Assembly (NCBI GenBank): GCA_900554165.1
Contig: USGR01000077.1
Span: 1 to 5,482, forward strand
Source: an uncultured Oscillospiraceae bacterium
GTDB taxonomy: Bacteria > Bacillota_A > Clostridia > Oscillospirales > Acutalibacteraceae
Length of the DNA stretch: 5,482 nt
Direction of reading: 5' to 3'
Under the pieces are notes generated by a model, which did not search any database, was not told the DNA's origin, and saw only the letters and a list, made by a program, of their open reading frames with translations. The position numbers were made by a program, and so were the translations under genes. This document shows, one piece after another, positions 1 through 5,482 of this stretch (its first letter is position 1; each line of letters starts with the position of its first letter).

Positions 1-2
1 TT

Positions 3-19
3 TTAACATACTGTGTTAA
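3..19. promoter_or_regulatory. Small inverted repeat, possible operator upstream of the SIS gene
   Basis: The sequence shows TTAACA, a five-base spacer, then TGTTAA: a perfect 6-bp inverted repeat about 57 bases before the GTG start. Its right arm overlaps the candidate extended -10 motif at 14-22, which would suit a repressor site. A 6-bp perfect repeat in A/T-rich DNA can arise by chance, and no regulator gene is visible here to assign it to. Confidence 0.22.
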
Positions 20-27
20 GATAAACT
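14..27 (+). promoter_or_regulatory. Candidate extended -10 motif, copy 1
   Basis: The bases TGTTAAGATAAACT contain TG, one base, then TAAGAT (4 of 6 matches to TATAAT), the form of an extended -10 element. A near-copy with 12 of 14 identical bases lies at 958-971, ahead of the next gene. The -35 region would fall at or beyond the left edge of the window and cannot be judged. The motif could equally be a shared regulator site. Transcription from here would give a leader of roughly 45 bases before the GTG start. Confidence 0.25.
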
Positions 28-62
28 GAATTTAGGCTAATTATATTTTTTGAAAAGCAGAT

Positions 63-69
63 AAGGAGG
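63..69 (+). promoter_or_regulatory. Ribosome binding site deciding the GTG start
   Basis: AAGGAGG is a near-perfect Shine-Dalgarno sequence ending six bases before the GTG at 76. The nearby ATG at 86 is out of frame, and the first in-frame ATG lies about 75 codons in, inside the SIS fold. The GTG is therefore the well-supported start. Confidence 0.85.
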
Positions 70-75
70 CAGCAA

Positions 76-807
76 GTGCTTTATAATGAGTATTACAGCC
101 AAGTCTGCAGTGTGTTAGAAGATGTAATAGGTACTCAAAGTAACGCAATAGAGTGCGCAGGAAAAGCAGCAGCAGAATGCATATCACGTGATGGAATTAT
201 ATATGTTTTTGGCTGCGGGCATTCTCATATTGTGGGAGAGGATTTATTTTTTAGGGCAGGTGGACTTGCATCTGTCTGCGCGGTGCTTGATGCTGACCTT
301 ATGCTTCATGAAGGCGCTGAAAAAAGCAGCTGTATGGAGAGAATATCAGGTATCGCACGGCCTATATTCGATAAACACGGCATAACTGACAACGATGTTT
401 TAATTATTGCGTCTACATCGGGAATAAATGCTGTGCCGGTAGAAATGGCGCAATACGCGCATGAAAAAGGCGTTTTGGTAATTGCGATAACGTCATCTGC
501 TTACGATGATGACAAGCCGCACAATGAAAGCGGCAAGCATCTTTATGAATGTGCGGACATTGTAATTGACAACTGTGTCTGTCACGGCGACGCTGCGGTG
601 CAAATATCTACTGAATTGCCGAAAGTCGGACCGATTTCGACTATATCAAGCTGCATGATAGCGCAGTCTATAATGATATGTGCCGAAGAAATTTTGGCAA
701 AGCAGGGCATGAAGCCGCCGGTGTATATGAGCGGTAATATTGCGGGTGGACGCGAGCGCAATAGAGCGCTTATTGATAAGTACCGGCCGCGGATTAAAAA
801 TTTGTGA
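76..807 (+). CDS. SIS-domain sugar isomerase-like protein, UPF0309 type
   Basis: A 243-residue single SIS-domain protein, a normal full length for this uncharacterised family, probably cytoplasmic. What is visible: a leading helix (about 1-40), then a beta-strand and loop FGCGHSH at 45-51 followed by RAGGLA at 60-65, a serine/threonine-rich sugar-phosphate loop STSG at 113-116, a third strand ending in ITSS at 138-141, DNCVCHGDA at 165-173, GPISTIS at 185-191, and the family-typical C-terminal NIAGGRERN at 221-229. SIS domains bind phosphosugars as isomerases, deaminases, etherases or regulators; the reaction of this family is not established. It begins at GTG behind a strong ribosome binding site. 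It stands 231 bases upstream of the hydrolase-murQ-kinase cluster, in the same direction, so it may handle a phosphosugar from the same pathway or belong to a separate upstream unit. Its codons look more A/T-rich than those of the following genes. GmhA-like phosphoheptose isomerase is a less likely alternative. Confidence 0.85.
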   Translation: MLYNEYYSQVCSVLEDVIGTQSNAIECAGKAAAECISRDGIIYVFGCGHSHIVGEDLFFRAGGLASVCAVLDADLMLHEGAEKSSCMERISGIARPIFDKHGITDNDVLIIASTSGINAVPVEMAQYAHEKGVLVIAITSSAYDDDKPHNESGKHLYECADIVIDNCVCHGDAAVQISTELPKVGPISTISSCMIAQSIMICAEEILAKQGMKPPVYMSGNIAGGRERNRALIDKYRPRIKNL

Positions 808-841
808 TTTTTATATTTTAAGGGCATTATAAATATAAAAA
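808..841. repeat. A/T-only inverted repeat just after the SIS gene
   Basis: Bases 808-818 and 831-841 form an 11-bp perfect stem made only of A and T, with a 12-base loop. It starts immediately after the TGA stop. It could mark a weak transcript end or a processing site, but it lacks the G/C-rich stem and trailing T-run of a normal intrinsic terminator, so I do not call it one. Readthrough from the SIS gene into the next genes remains possible. Confidence 0.35.
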
Positions 842-968
842 ATTTGCAGTACGAATTGAGTGATACGGACGTAAAGCAAGTCAAGTGGCATATTTAGACT
901 GTATCAGCAAATTATATGACAAAGATAAGACTCTGTATGAAAAACTAAAATATTATATGTTAAAATAG
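841..968 (+). pseudogene. Possible remnant of a small unknown gene, broken by a frameshift
   Basis: Two short open stretches in different frames read like one protein tail. The first (841-894) gives NLQYELSDTDVKQVKWHI and then a TAG stop. A one-base frame change near 892-896 continues as CISKLYDKDKTLYEKLKYYM (900-959), then LK and a TAG stop at 966-968. The residues are charged, helical-looking and natural in order, unlike the Lys/Asn/Ile/Phe/Tyr noise expected from random A/T-rich DNA. No start codon, ribosome site or recognised family is visible. The region is more A/T-rich than all flanking genes. It could equally be plain spacer: the same bases contain a weak 8-bp stem (861-868 with 899-906, one G-T pair). 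Confidence 0.22.
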
Positions 969-971
969 ACT
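958..971 (+). promoter_or_regulatory. Candidate promoter (extended -10) for the hydrolase-murQ-kinase operon
   Basis: TGTTAAAATAGACT contains TG, one base, then TAAAAT, which matches TATAAT at five of six positions. A convincing -35 is not visible; 938-943 matches TTGACA at three of six bases. A start about seven bases downstream would leave a leader of roughly 65 bases before the ATG at 1039. The motif shares 12 of 14 bases with 14-27 ahead of the SIS gene, which supports common promoter use or common regulation. The rest of the spacer, 972-1020, is A/T-rich with no further structure I can support. Confidence 0.35.
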
Positions 972-1020
972 ATTGTTTATATAGAAAATAAGACTATTTA
1001 AAAAATAAAAATTAAGTCAT

Positions 1021-1029
1021 AGGAAGGGG
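1021..1029 (+). promoter_or_regulatory. Ribosome binding site of the hydrolase gene
   Basis: AGGAAGGGG lies nine bases before the ATG at 1039. A second in-frame ATG at 1045 would be 15 bases away, which is less favourable. An in-frame TAA at 1006-1008 excludes any much longer upstream extension. Confidence 0.7.
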
Positions 1030-1038
1030 CACTTTAGA

Positions 1039-3831
1039 ATGGACATGAAAACCAATGAAGTACAGGTTAAGCTTGACGAAAAATCAGGCGTATTAACTCT
1101 TGCGCTTGGACCGAACGGGAAAATGAGCCTTAGCACCGAAGACAAGCTTGATAATACGTCGTGGTTTAAAAACGTAACCGACTGGGAGACGTTTGAAACC
1201 AAAGGAATAAACGGCGTAAAATTTAACGCTCATCTTAACAAGGACGGTCACGAGACAACGGGCGCATACACAATTTATACGAAGAACGGCTGCCCTGCGG
1301 TCATGGTTACTACTGAAATGCTTACTGACGACAGCGGCCCGGTAGAGCTTGAGCTTAAATGGCTGACCTGCAAGGTTGACGGCGTTAAAAATATACATAC
1401 GCTGAACCCAAGCTGGTCTATACCGGCTGAAAAGATGAATGTCGCCATGTCGTTTAGGGAGGACATGTTTGTTGAAACAGACAGCGGTTTTATAGGCATG
1501 TTCAAAAGCGGTGAGCCTCAGTTCGACCCGAAAAACAGCACGGCTTGCCCTGATATGTGGTCTATTATAGACGGACTTGCCGGCTACCGCCAGCTGCGTA
1601 CGGCCGTTATCGGCTACTGCGAGAGCGCGTCGGAGATGAAGTCGCTGCAGACAGCGGCAAACGCTTTCTATGATGAAGTTATGACAATATGCCGTCCAGC
1701 GGCAAAGACCTTTGAGGGCGAACAGCATAAAATCACGCACGGGCATATGTCATTTACAATTACTACGTCAAAGGACGGCGCAGCGCTTACAAGCATGAAG
1801 AACATAGGCGAAGAAAAGGCGTTTGCACTTCCTCTTACACAGGTAAGGCTGCGTGATCTTAACACAGGAAAAGAGTTCACCGCCGACACGCGCAGCGGCT
1901 GGACGGACGTAAAATTATGGAAAGAAAACGGCGGCGGCCGTATAATGCTCAGCGGATATGGAGAGTACAAGGATTTTTCCTTGGAAATAGTGTATGAGCT
2001 GTGCGCCAACGAGCGCGTAGAGTGGGAGACGTATGTATTAAACTGCGAGCAGCAGCTAAGCGTGCTTTCTGCATCGTATATGCCGGCGCCTTGGGCGGCG
2101 GACAAAGCCTATTGCTTAATGCCAGAGCACTGCGGCTATGTGGCGGAGAATACCACTGACATCCACTTCTACCGCGATGGCATTTATCCACGCGGCTGGA
2201 GCTTTACCATGAGCTATTTTGCGGCCTATGTACCAAAGGGCAAGGGCATGAATGGCTTCTACTGCGGTGTATGTGACCCGTACGGTGCTTTCCGCACAAT
2301 GAACGCTGAGACCGACCCTATTGAAAAGACGGGTATATTCTTTGCACGCCTACATGCTCCAGGATACGGCAAGGGCGGCAACGCGTTTGCACTGCCCGGC
2401 AAGCTGGTATGGCAGATGTTCAGCGGCGACTGGTACGATGCAACGCTTATTTATAAAGATTTTATACATACAAAGGCGACATGGCTCCCGGCCGTTGGAC
2501 CAGAGGGAAGAGAGGATACTCCGCTTTGGGCGAAAGAGCTGCCGGTATGGATTATGGACTGGCTGCCAAACACCAATCCTTTAGCCGAAGCAGTGCCGAC
2601 GAGCATCAACAAGCGCGACGACGAGCCGGCTGACACATGGTATATGGACCCGATAAAATTCCAAAAGGAAATAGGTACGCCGGTAGGCTACCATGTATAC
2701 AACTGGCACTGGATTCCATTTAACAACGATTATCCGTACTATCTGCCGGCGAAAAAGGAATTTTGCGAGAATATACAAAAACTTAAGGACAACAACATCC
2801 GCGTTATGCCTTATACAAACGCCCGTCTTTGGGATACGCATGATAAGGCAGGCGAAGACTGGACATTTACAAAGCGTGCCAAACAGTGGGCGACGAAAGA
2901 CGCTTCCGGCAAGCTGTTTATAGAAAAGTACGAATCTCACGAGCCAAACGGCGAGCTGTGCGAGCTGGCGATAATGTGTCCGAGCAGTGCCGTTTGGAAG
3001 GCGGAGGATGCCGGAATAGTGCGTGACCTTATAAACGACGTGGGTGTAGACGGCGTTTATCTTGACCAGATAGCCGCCGCAGCGCCGTATCTCTGCGAGG
3101 ACCCGGCACACAACCATACGCCTGGCGGCGGAAGCTGGTGGACTGAGCAGTATAATCTTTTAATACGCAGGAACCGTCAGATGCGCGGCGACAACGCAAT
3201 ACTTACGACGGAGGACAACTCTGAGGTTTATGCCAAGGCGATGGACGGCTTCTTAAGCTGGATATGGACATTTGACAATTTAGTACCGGCGTTCTCGGTA
3301 ATATATGCCGGATATATTATAATGTTCGGACGCACGACAAACGGACTTAAGAAGGGCGATGCCGTGTTCCTCAAGTATGAGACGGCGGAGCAGCTGGTAT
3401 TCGGCGGTCAGCTTGGCTGGATGAACACCGACATTCTTTATCGTGAGGATGAGTTCAGCTTCCTCAAGACAATGACCAATCTGCGTTATAAGTATTCACC
3501 ATTCTTCTATAAGGGCGAGGCGCTGCGTCCTGCGGAGATTACATCCGACAGACCTATTAAGCTTACAACGCCGACGTATTTTGACTCCCGCTTGTTTGAG
3601 GCGAAGCAGGTTCTTACCGGCACATGGCGTCTTTGGGACGGCAGCCGCACGGTTATGTTCATCATAAACTGCGACGACGAAGCCGCAAACTTTAAGGCGA
3701 AGTTTGCAGCCGAGTCGGCCGAGCTTATAGAGGGCGCCGGCGAGCTTTCCGGCATAGGCCGCGACGGTGACAATTTAGTTATAGAAGGCGTAATAGAGCC
3801 TAATCAGTATCTCGTACTGGAGATTAAATAA
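1039..3831 (+). CDS. Large cytoplasmic glycoside-hydrolase-like protein (DUF6259-like)
   Basis: A 930-residue protein with no signal peptide or membrane segment, so cytoplasmic. Residues 1 to about 480 look like beta-sandwich sequence, ending in a linker-like GDWYDATLIYKDF (463-475) that commonly precedes the catalytic barrel in such hydrolases. From LPVWIMDW (501-508) the sequence reads as a TIM barrel: VGYHVYNWHW (549-558), IRVMPYTNARLWD (587-599), then VDGVYLDQ (670-677), with D676 the candidate nucleophile, and ILTTEDNSE (721-729), with E725 or D726 the candidate acid/base. A C-terminal beta domain follows from about 830. Overall pattern and length fit DUF6259 proteins, which resemble clan members such as GH36 and GH101; the family and the catalytic roles are from memory and inference. 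The substrate is unknown. Only 13 bases separate it from murQ, so it is probably co-transcribed with murQ and the kinase. That suggests an internalised MurNAc- or HexNAc-containing saccharide, though a host-glycan substrate is also possible. Confidence 0.8.
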   Translation: MDMKTNEVQVKLDEKSGVLTLALGPNGKMSLSTEDKLDNTSWFKNVTDWETFETKGINGVKFNAHLNKDGHETTGAYTIYTKNGCPAVMVTTEMLTDDSGPVELELKWLTCKVDGVKNIHTLNPSWSIPAEKMNVAMSFREDMFVETDSGFIGMFKSGEPQFDPKNSTACPDMWSIIDGLAGYRQLRTAVIGYCESASEMKSLQTAANAFYDEVMTICRPAAKTFEGEQHKITHGHMSFTITTSKDGAALTSMKNIGEEKAFALPLTQVRLRDLNTGKEFTADTRSGWTDVKLWKENGGGRIMLSGYGEYKDFSLEIVYELCANERVEWETYVLNCEQQLSVLSASYMPAPWAADKAYCLMPEHCGYVAENTTDIHFYRDGIYPRGWSFTMSYFAAYVPKGKGMNGFYCGVCDPYGAFRTMNAETDPIEKTGIFFARLHAPGYGKGGNAFALPGKLVWQMFSGDWYDATLIYKDFIHTKATWLPAVGPEGREDTPLWAKELPVWIMDWLPNTNPLAEAVPTSINKRDDEPADTWYMDPIKFQKEIGTPVGYHVYNWHWIPFNNDYPYYLPAKKEFCENIQKLKDNNIRVMPYTNARLWDTHDKAGEDWTFTKRAKQWATKDASGKLFIEKYESHEPNGELCELAIMCPSSAVWKAEDAGIVRDLINDVGVDGVYLDQIAAAAPYLCEDPAHNHTPGGGSWWTEQYNLLIRRNRQMRGDNAILTTEDNSEVYAKAMDGFLSWIWTFDNLVPAFSVIYAGYIIMFGRTTNGLKKGDAVFLKYETAEQLVFGGQLGWMNTDILYREDEFSFLKTMTNLRYKYSPFFYKGEALRPAEITSDRPIKLTTPTYFDSRLFEAKQVLTGTWRLWDGSRTVMFIINCDDEAANFKAKFAAESAELIEGAGELSGIGRDGDNLVIEGVIEPNQYLVLEIK

Positions 3832-3837
3832 GAGGAG
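3831..3837 (+). promoter_or_regulatory. Ribosome binding site of murQ
   Basis: AGAGGAG begins in the last base of the hydrolase stop codon and ends seven bases before the ATG at 3845. The close packing implies that murQ is translated from the same message as the hydrolase. Confidence 0.75.
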
Positions 3838-3844
3838 AATTTGA

Positions 3845-4684
3845 ATGGAAAAAGCACTTTTAGCTACCGAGCAGAGCAATCCGCGCACTGCGCATATAGA
3901 CAAGATGACTACAATGGAGATGCTGCACGCCATGAATGAGGAAAACAGGCGTGTAGCGGACGCTGTTGAGGACGCGCTCAGTCAGATAGCTCCACTGGTA
4001 GACCACATAGCTGAAGAGATGGAAAAGGGCGGCCGTATATTCTATATAGGCGCTGGCACATCTGGCCGTCTTGGGGTAATAGACGCGGCGGAGTGCCCGC
4101 CGACATTTGGTGTGTCGCCGGACAAGGTTGTTGCGGTTATGGCAGGCGGTACCGGCGCCATGGCAAATGCAAGCGAGGGCTGTGAGGATGACGCCGAGGC
4201 CGGTGAGCACGATTTAATGAAGTATTCGATAAACGAGCATGACACGGTAATAGGCATATCTGCTGCCGGTGCGGCAGCGTATGTAATAGGCGCCATGGAG
4301 GCGGCAAAGCGTGTTGGCGCTTCTACTGCGAGCATATGCTGCAACCCGGATACTCCGATGTCTAAGATAGCTGATTATCCAATCTTTGCAAATACCGGCG
4401 CTGAGGCTATAACCGGCTCTACCCGTCTTAAGGCGGGTACGGCGCAGAAGTTTATACTGAATATGATATCTACCTGCGTTATGATTAAGCTCGGCAACGT
4501 ATATGGCAATTACATGATAAATCTGAACCCGACAAACATAAAGCTTCGCAAGCGTGCCATAAGGACAATCTGCACACTTACCGGCTGTGATGAAAAATTA
4601 GCTGAAGACGCTCTTGACAAGAACGGCAATGTCCGCGGCGCTATTGAAGCGATAAAGGGCGAAAGTGTCGGCGGTGCGAAGTAA
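3845..4684 (+). CDS. murQ: N-acetylmuramic acid 6-phosphate etherase MurQ (variant loop, short C-terminus)
   Basis: MurQ cleaves the D-lactyl ether of MurNAc-6-phosphate, giving GlcNAc-6-phosphate and D-lactate in cell-wall sugar recycling; it is cytoplasmic and usually dimeric. The N-terminal LLATEQSNPRT (5-15) with HIDKMTTMEML (17-27) is the family signature. GAGTSGRLG (69-77) is the first sugar-phosphate loop. DAAECPPTFG (80-89) carries E83, and E114 lies in EGCEDD; these match the catalytic glutamates E83 and E114 of the E. coli enzyme. GSTRLKAGTAQK (191-202) is intact, as is the LGNVYGNYMINL stretch (216-227). Two oddities: the second loop, normally AASGRTPYV, reads SAAGAAAYV (139-147), losing Ser, Arg, Thr and Pro; and at 279 residues it ends about 20 short of the common 300, lacking most of the last helical segment. 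Its stop overlaps the kinase start in TAATG. The family call is secure; exact substrate preference is less so because of the loop. Confidence 0.93.
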   Translation: MEKALLATEQSNPRTAHIDKMTTMEMLHAMNEENRRVADAVEDALSQIAPLVDHIAEEMEKGGRIFYIGAGTSGRLGVIDAAECPPTFGVSPDKVVAVMAGGTGAMANASEGCEDDAEAGEHDLMKYSINEHDTVIGISAAGAAAYVIGAMEAAKRVGASTASICCNPDTPMSKIADYPIFANTGAEAITGSTRLKAGTAQKFILNMISTCVMIKLGNVYGNYMINLNPTNIKLRKRAIRTICTLTGCDEKLAEDALDKNGNVRGAIEAIKGESVGGAK

Positions 4685-5482
4685 TGGAGAATTTGTTTAT
4701 AGCCATTGACGGCGGCGGCACAAAGACCGACCTTGTGTTGTTTGACCATAGCGGGAATATTTTAAAGCGGGTGCTGACACAGGGCTGCAATCCCAATGAT
4801 TTTGGCTGGCAGCATACTGAAGATGTTCTTCGCAAAGCGCTGGCGGTGCTGATGTCCGGCACAAGCGCTGAGCCCGAGTATCTGTTTGCCGGTATATCCG
4901 GCGGCACGGTGGGCAACAACCGTGAAATTATGGCTCAGCTTATGAAAAGATTAGTGCCGTCGGTGAAGCATGTGTCCAATAACAGTGATACGGTAAACGC
5001 GCTTTCAAGCGGAATAGGCACGAAAGACGGCTGTGTAGTTATATCCGGCACCGGCTCTGTAGGCTTTGTCCGAATTGGCGGAGAGATGTCCCGCATCGGC
5101 GGCTGGGGCTATTTGTTTGACAAGGGCGGCAGCGGTTACGATTTTGGAAGAGACGCCGTATATTACGCTCTGTGCGCGCTCGACGGCAGGGGTGAGCCGA
5201 CAATGCTTACTAAGCTCCTTGAGGAAAAGCTGGGCGGACCGATAGGCCAGACGGCTATAGACTTATATCAAAAGGGCAAGCCGGCCATTGCGTCGCTTGC
5301 GCCGCTCGCCTTTAAGGCGGCCGCAGCGGGGGACCATGCCGCAAAGGAGATACTTGCGGCAAACGGAGCGGAGCTTGCAAAGCTGTTCAACGTCCTCTCT
5401 GCTAAAATGGGCGCAGACGTCTGCCCGACGGTTTTAGCCGGCAGTATTTTCAAGGACTGGGATATGTTTTATCCTTATGTAG
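4684..5482 (+). CDS. BadF/BadG-type amino-sugar kinase, likely MurNAc/GlcNAc kinase (3' end beyond the window)
   Basis: The first 266 residues of an ATP-dependent sugar kinase of the ASKHA fold; the gene continues past the window edge, probably for a few dozen more residues. Visible motifs: IDGGGTKTD (8-16), the first phosphate loop; AGISGGT (69-75); NNSDTVNAL (99-107), with D102 the likely catalytic base; ISGTGSVGFV (120-129), the second phosphate loop; and IGGWGYLFDKGGSGYDFGRDA (138-158), the glycine-rich stretch typical of N-acetylglucosamine kinases of the BadF/BadG/BcrA/BcrD family. The ATG overlaps the murQ stop by one base and has only a weak upstream G-rich site, so translation is probably coupled to murQ. 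In Clostridium acetobutylicum a kinase of this type (MurK) phosphorylates both MurNAc and GlcNAc, and the link to murQ here favours that role. Sequence alone cannot separate MurNAc from GlcNAc preference, so no gene symbol is given. Confidence 0.88.
   Translation, partial: MENLFIAIDGGGTKTDLVLFDHSGNILKRVLTQGCNPNDFGWQHTEDVLRKALAVLMSGTSAEPEYLFAGISGGTVGNNREIMAQLMKRLVPSVKHVSNNSDTVNALSSGIGTKDGCVVISGTGSVGFVRIGGEMSRIGGWGYLFDKGGSGYDFGRDAVYYALCALDGRGEPTMLTKLLEEKLGGPIGQTAIDLYQKGKPAIASLAPLAFKAAAAGDHAAKEILAANGAELAKLFNVLSAKMGADVCPTVLAGSIFKDWDMFYPYV

Noticed and set aside
808..841. The A/T-only hairpin as an intrinsic terminator of the SIS gene
   Set aside because: The stem has no G/C pairs and is not followed by a T-run on the + strand. 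It is kept only as an inverted repeat.
582..884. A 100-codon minus-strand open frame crossing the end of the SIS gene
   Set aside because: It is mostly antisense to the SIS coding sequence, with no ribosome site or recognisable product.
861..906. An 8-bp stem (861-868 with 899-906) as a riboswitch or attenuator
   Set aside because: The stem is short with one G-T pair and a 30-base loop. There are no other paired helices or known riboswitch core motifs, and no terminator follows.
967..998. An 8-base direct repeat AGACTATT at 967-974 and 991-998, with further AGACT at 896 and 928
   Set aside because: In an A/T-rich spacer of about 230 bases, repeats of this length are expected by chance, and the spacing (32, 39, 24 bases) is irregular.
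1093..1746. A 217-codon open frame on the minus strand inside the hydrolase gene
   Set aside because: It has no ribosome site and no recognisable domain, and lies wholly within the well-supported + strand hydrolase. It is best seen as an antisense shadow.
2581..3117. A 178-codon open frame on the minus strand
   Set aside because: It overlaps the barrel motifs of the hydrolase, its sequence is not family-like, and it has no start signals.

Overview
This window is a piece of a bacterial amino-sugar catabolic locus, very probably from an anaerobic Firmicute (class Clostridia, gut type). Four observations point that way: strong purine-rich Shine-Dalgarno sites before the first three genes, a GTG start, heavy use of the ATA isoleucine codon alongside CGC/CGT arginine codons, and a roughly half-G+C coding sequence set against very A/T-rich spacers. 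The genus cannot be told from this window. All four genes are on the + strand. No RNA gene, CRISPR array, insertion sequence or phage gene was recognised.

Layout. Bases 1-75 are a short A/T-rich leader with a small inverted repeat and a candidate promoter motif. Bases 76-807 encode a SIS-domain (sugar-phosphate binding) protein of the uncharacterised UPF0309 type, starting at GTG. Bases 808-1038 are an A/T-rich spacer. It holds an A/T-only hairpin, a possible frameshifted gene remnant, and a second copy (12 of 14 bases) of the motif found ahead of the first gene. Bases 1039-3831 encode a 930-residue cytoplasmic glycoside-hydrolase-like protein resembling DUF6259 proteins. After 13 bases comes murQ (3845-4684), N-acetylmuramic acid 6-phosphate etherase. 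Its stop overlaps by one base the start of a BadF/BadG-type sugar kinase (4684 to the window end, incomplete).

How the genes may work together. The last three genes are packed like one operon. The kinase plus etherase pair implies that N-acetylmuramic acid (MurNAc) is phosphorylated inside the cell and then split to GlcNAc-6-phosphate and lactate, rather than arriving already phosphorylated through a PTS. The large hydrolase has no signal peptide and sits directly upstream of this pair. It is therefore a candidate for releasing the free amino sugar from an imported disaccharide or muropeptide, a job usually done by NagZ, NamZ or MupG-type enzymes. That is the most interesting idea in the window and is an inference from context. 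Two cautions apply: the MurQ has an unusual second sugar-phosphate loop in which the usual Ser, Arg, Thr and Pro are all Ala, and no transporter or regulator gene is present in the window to confirm the substrate.
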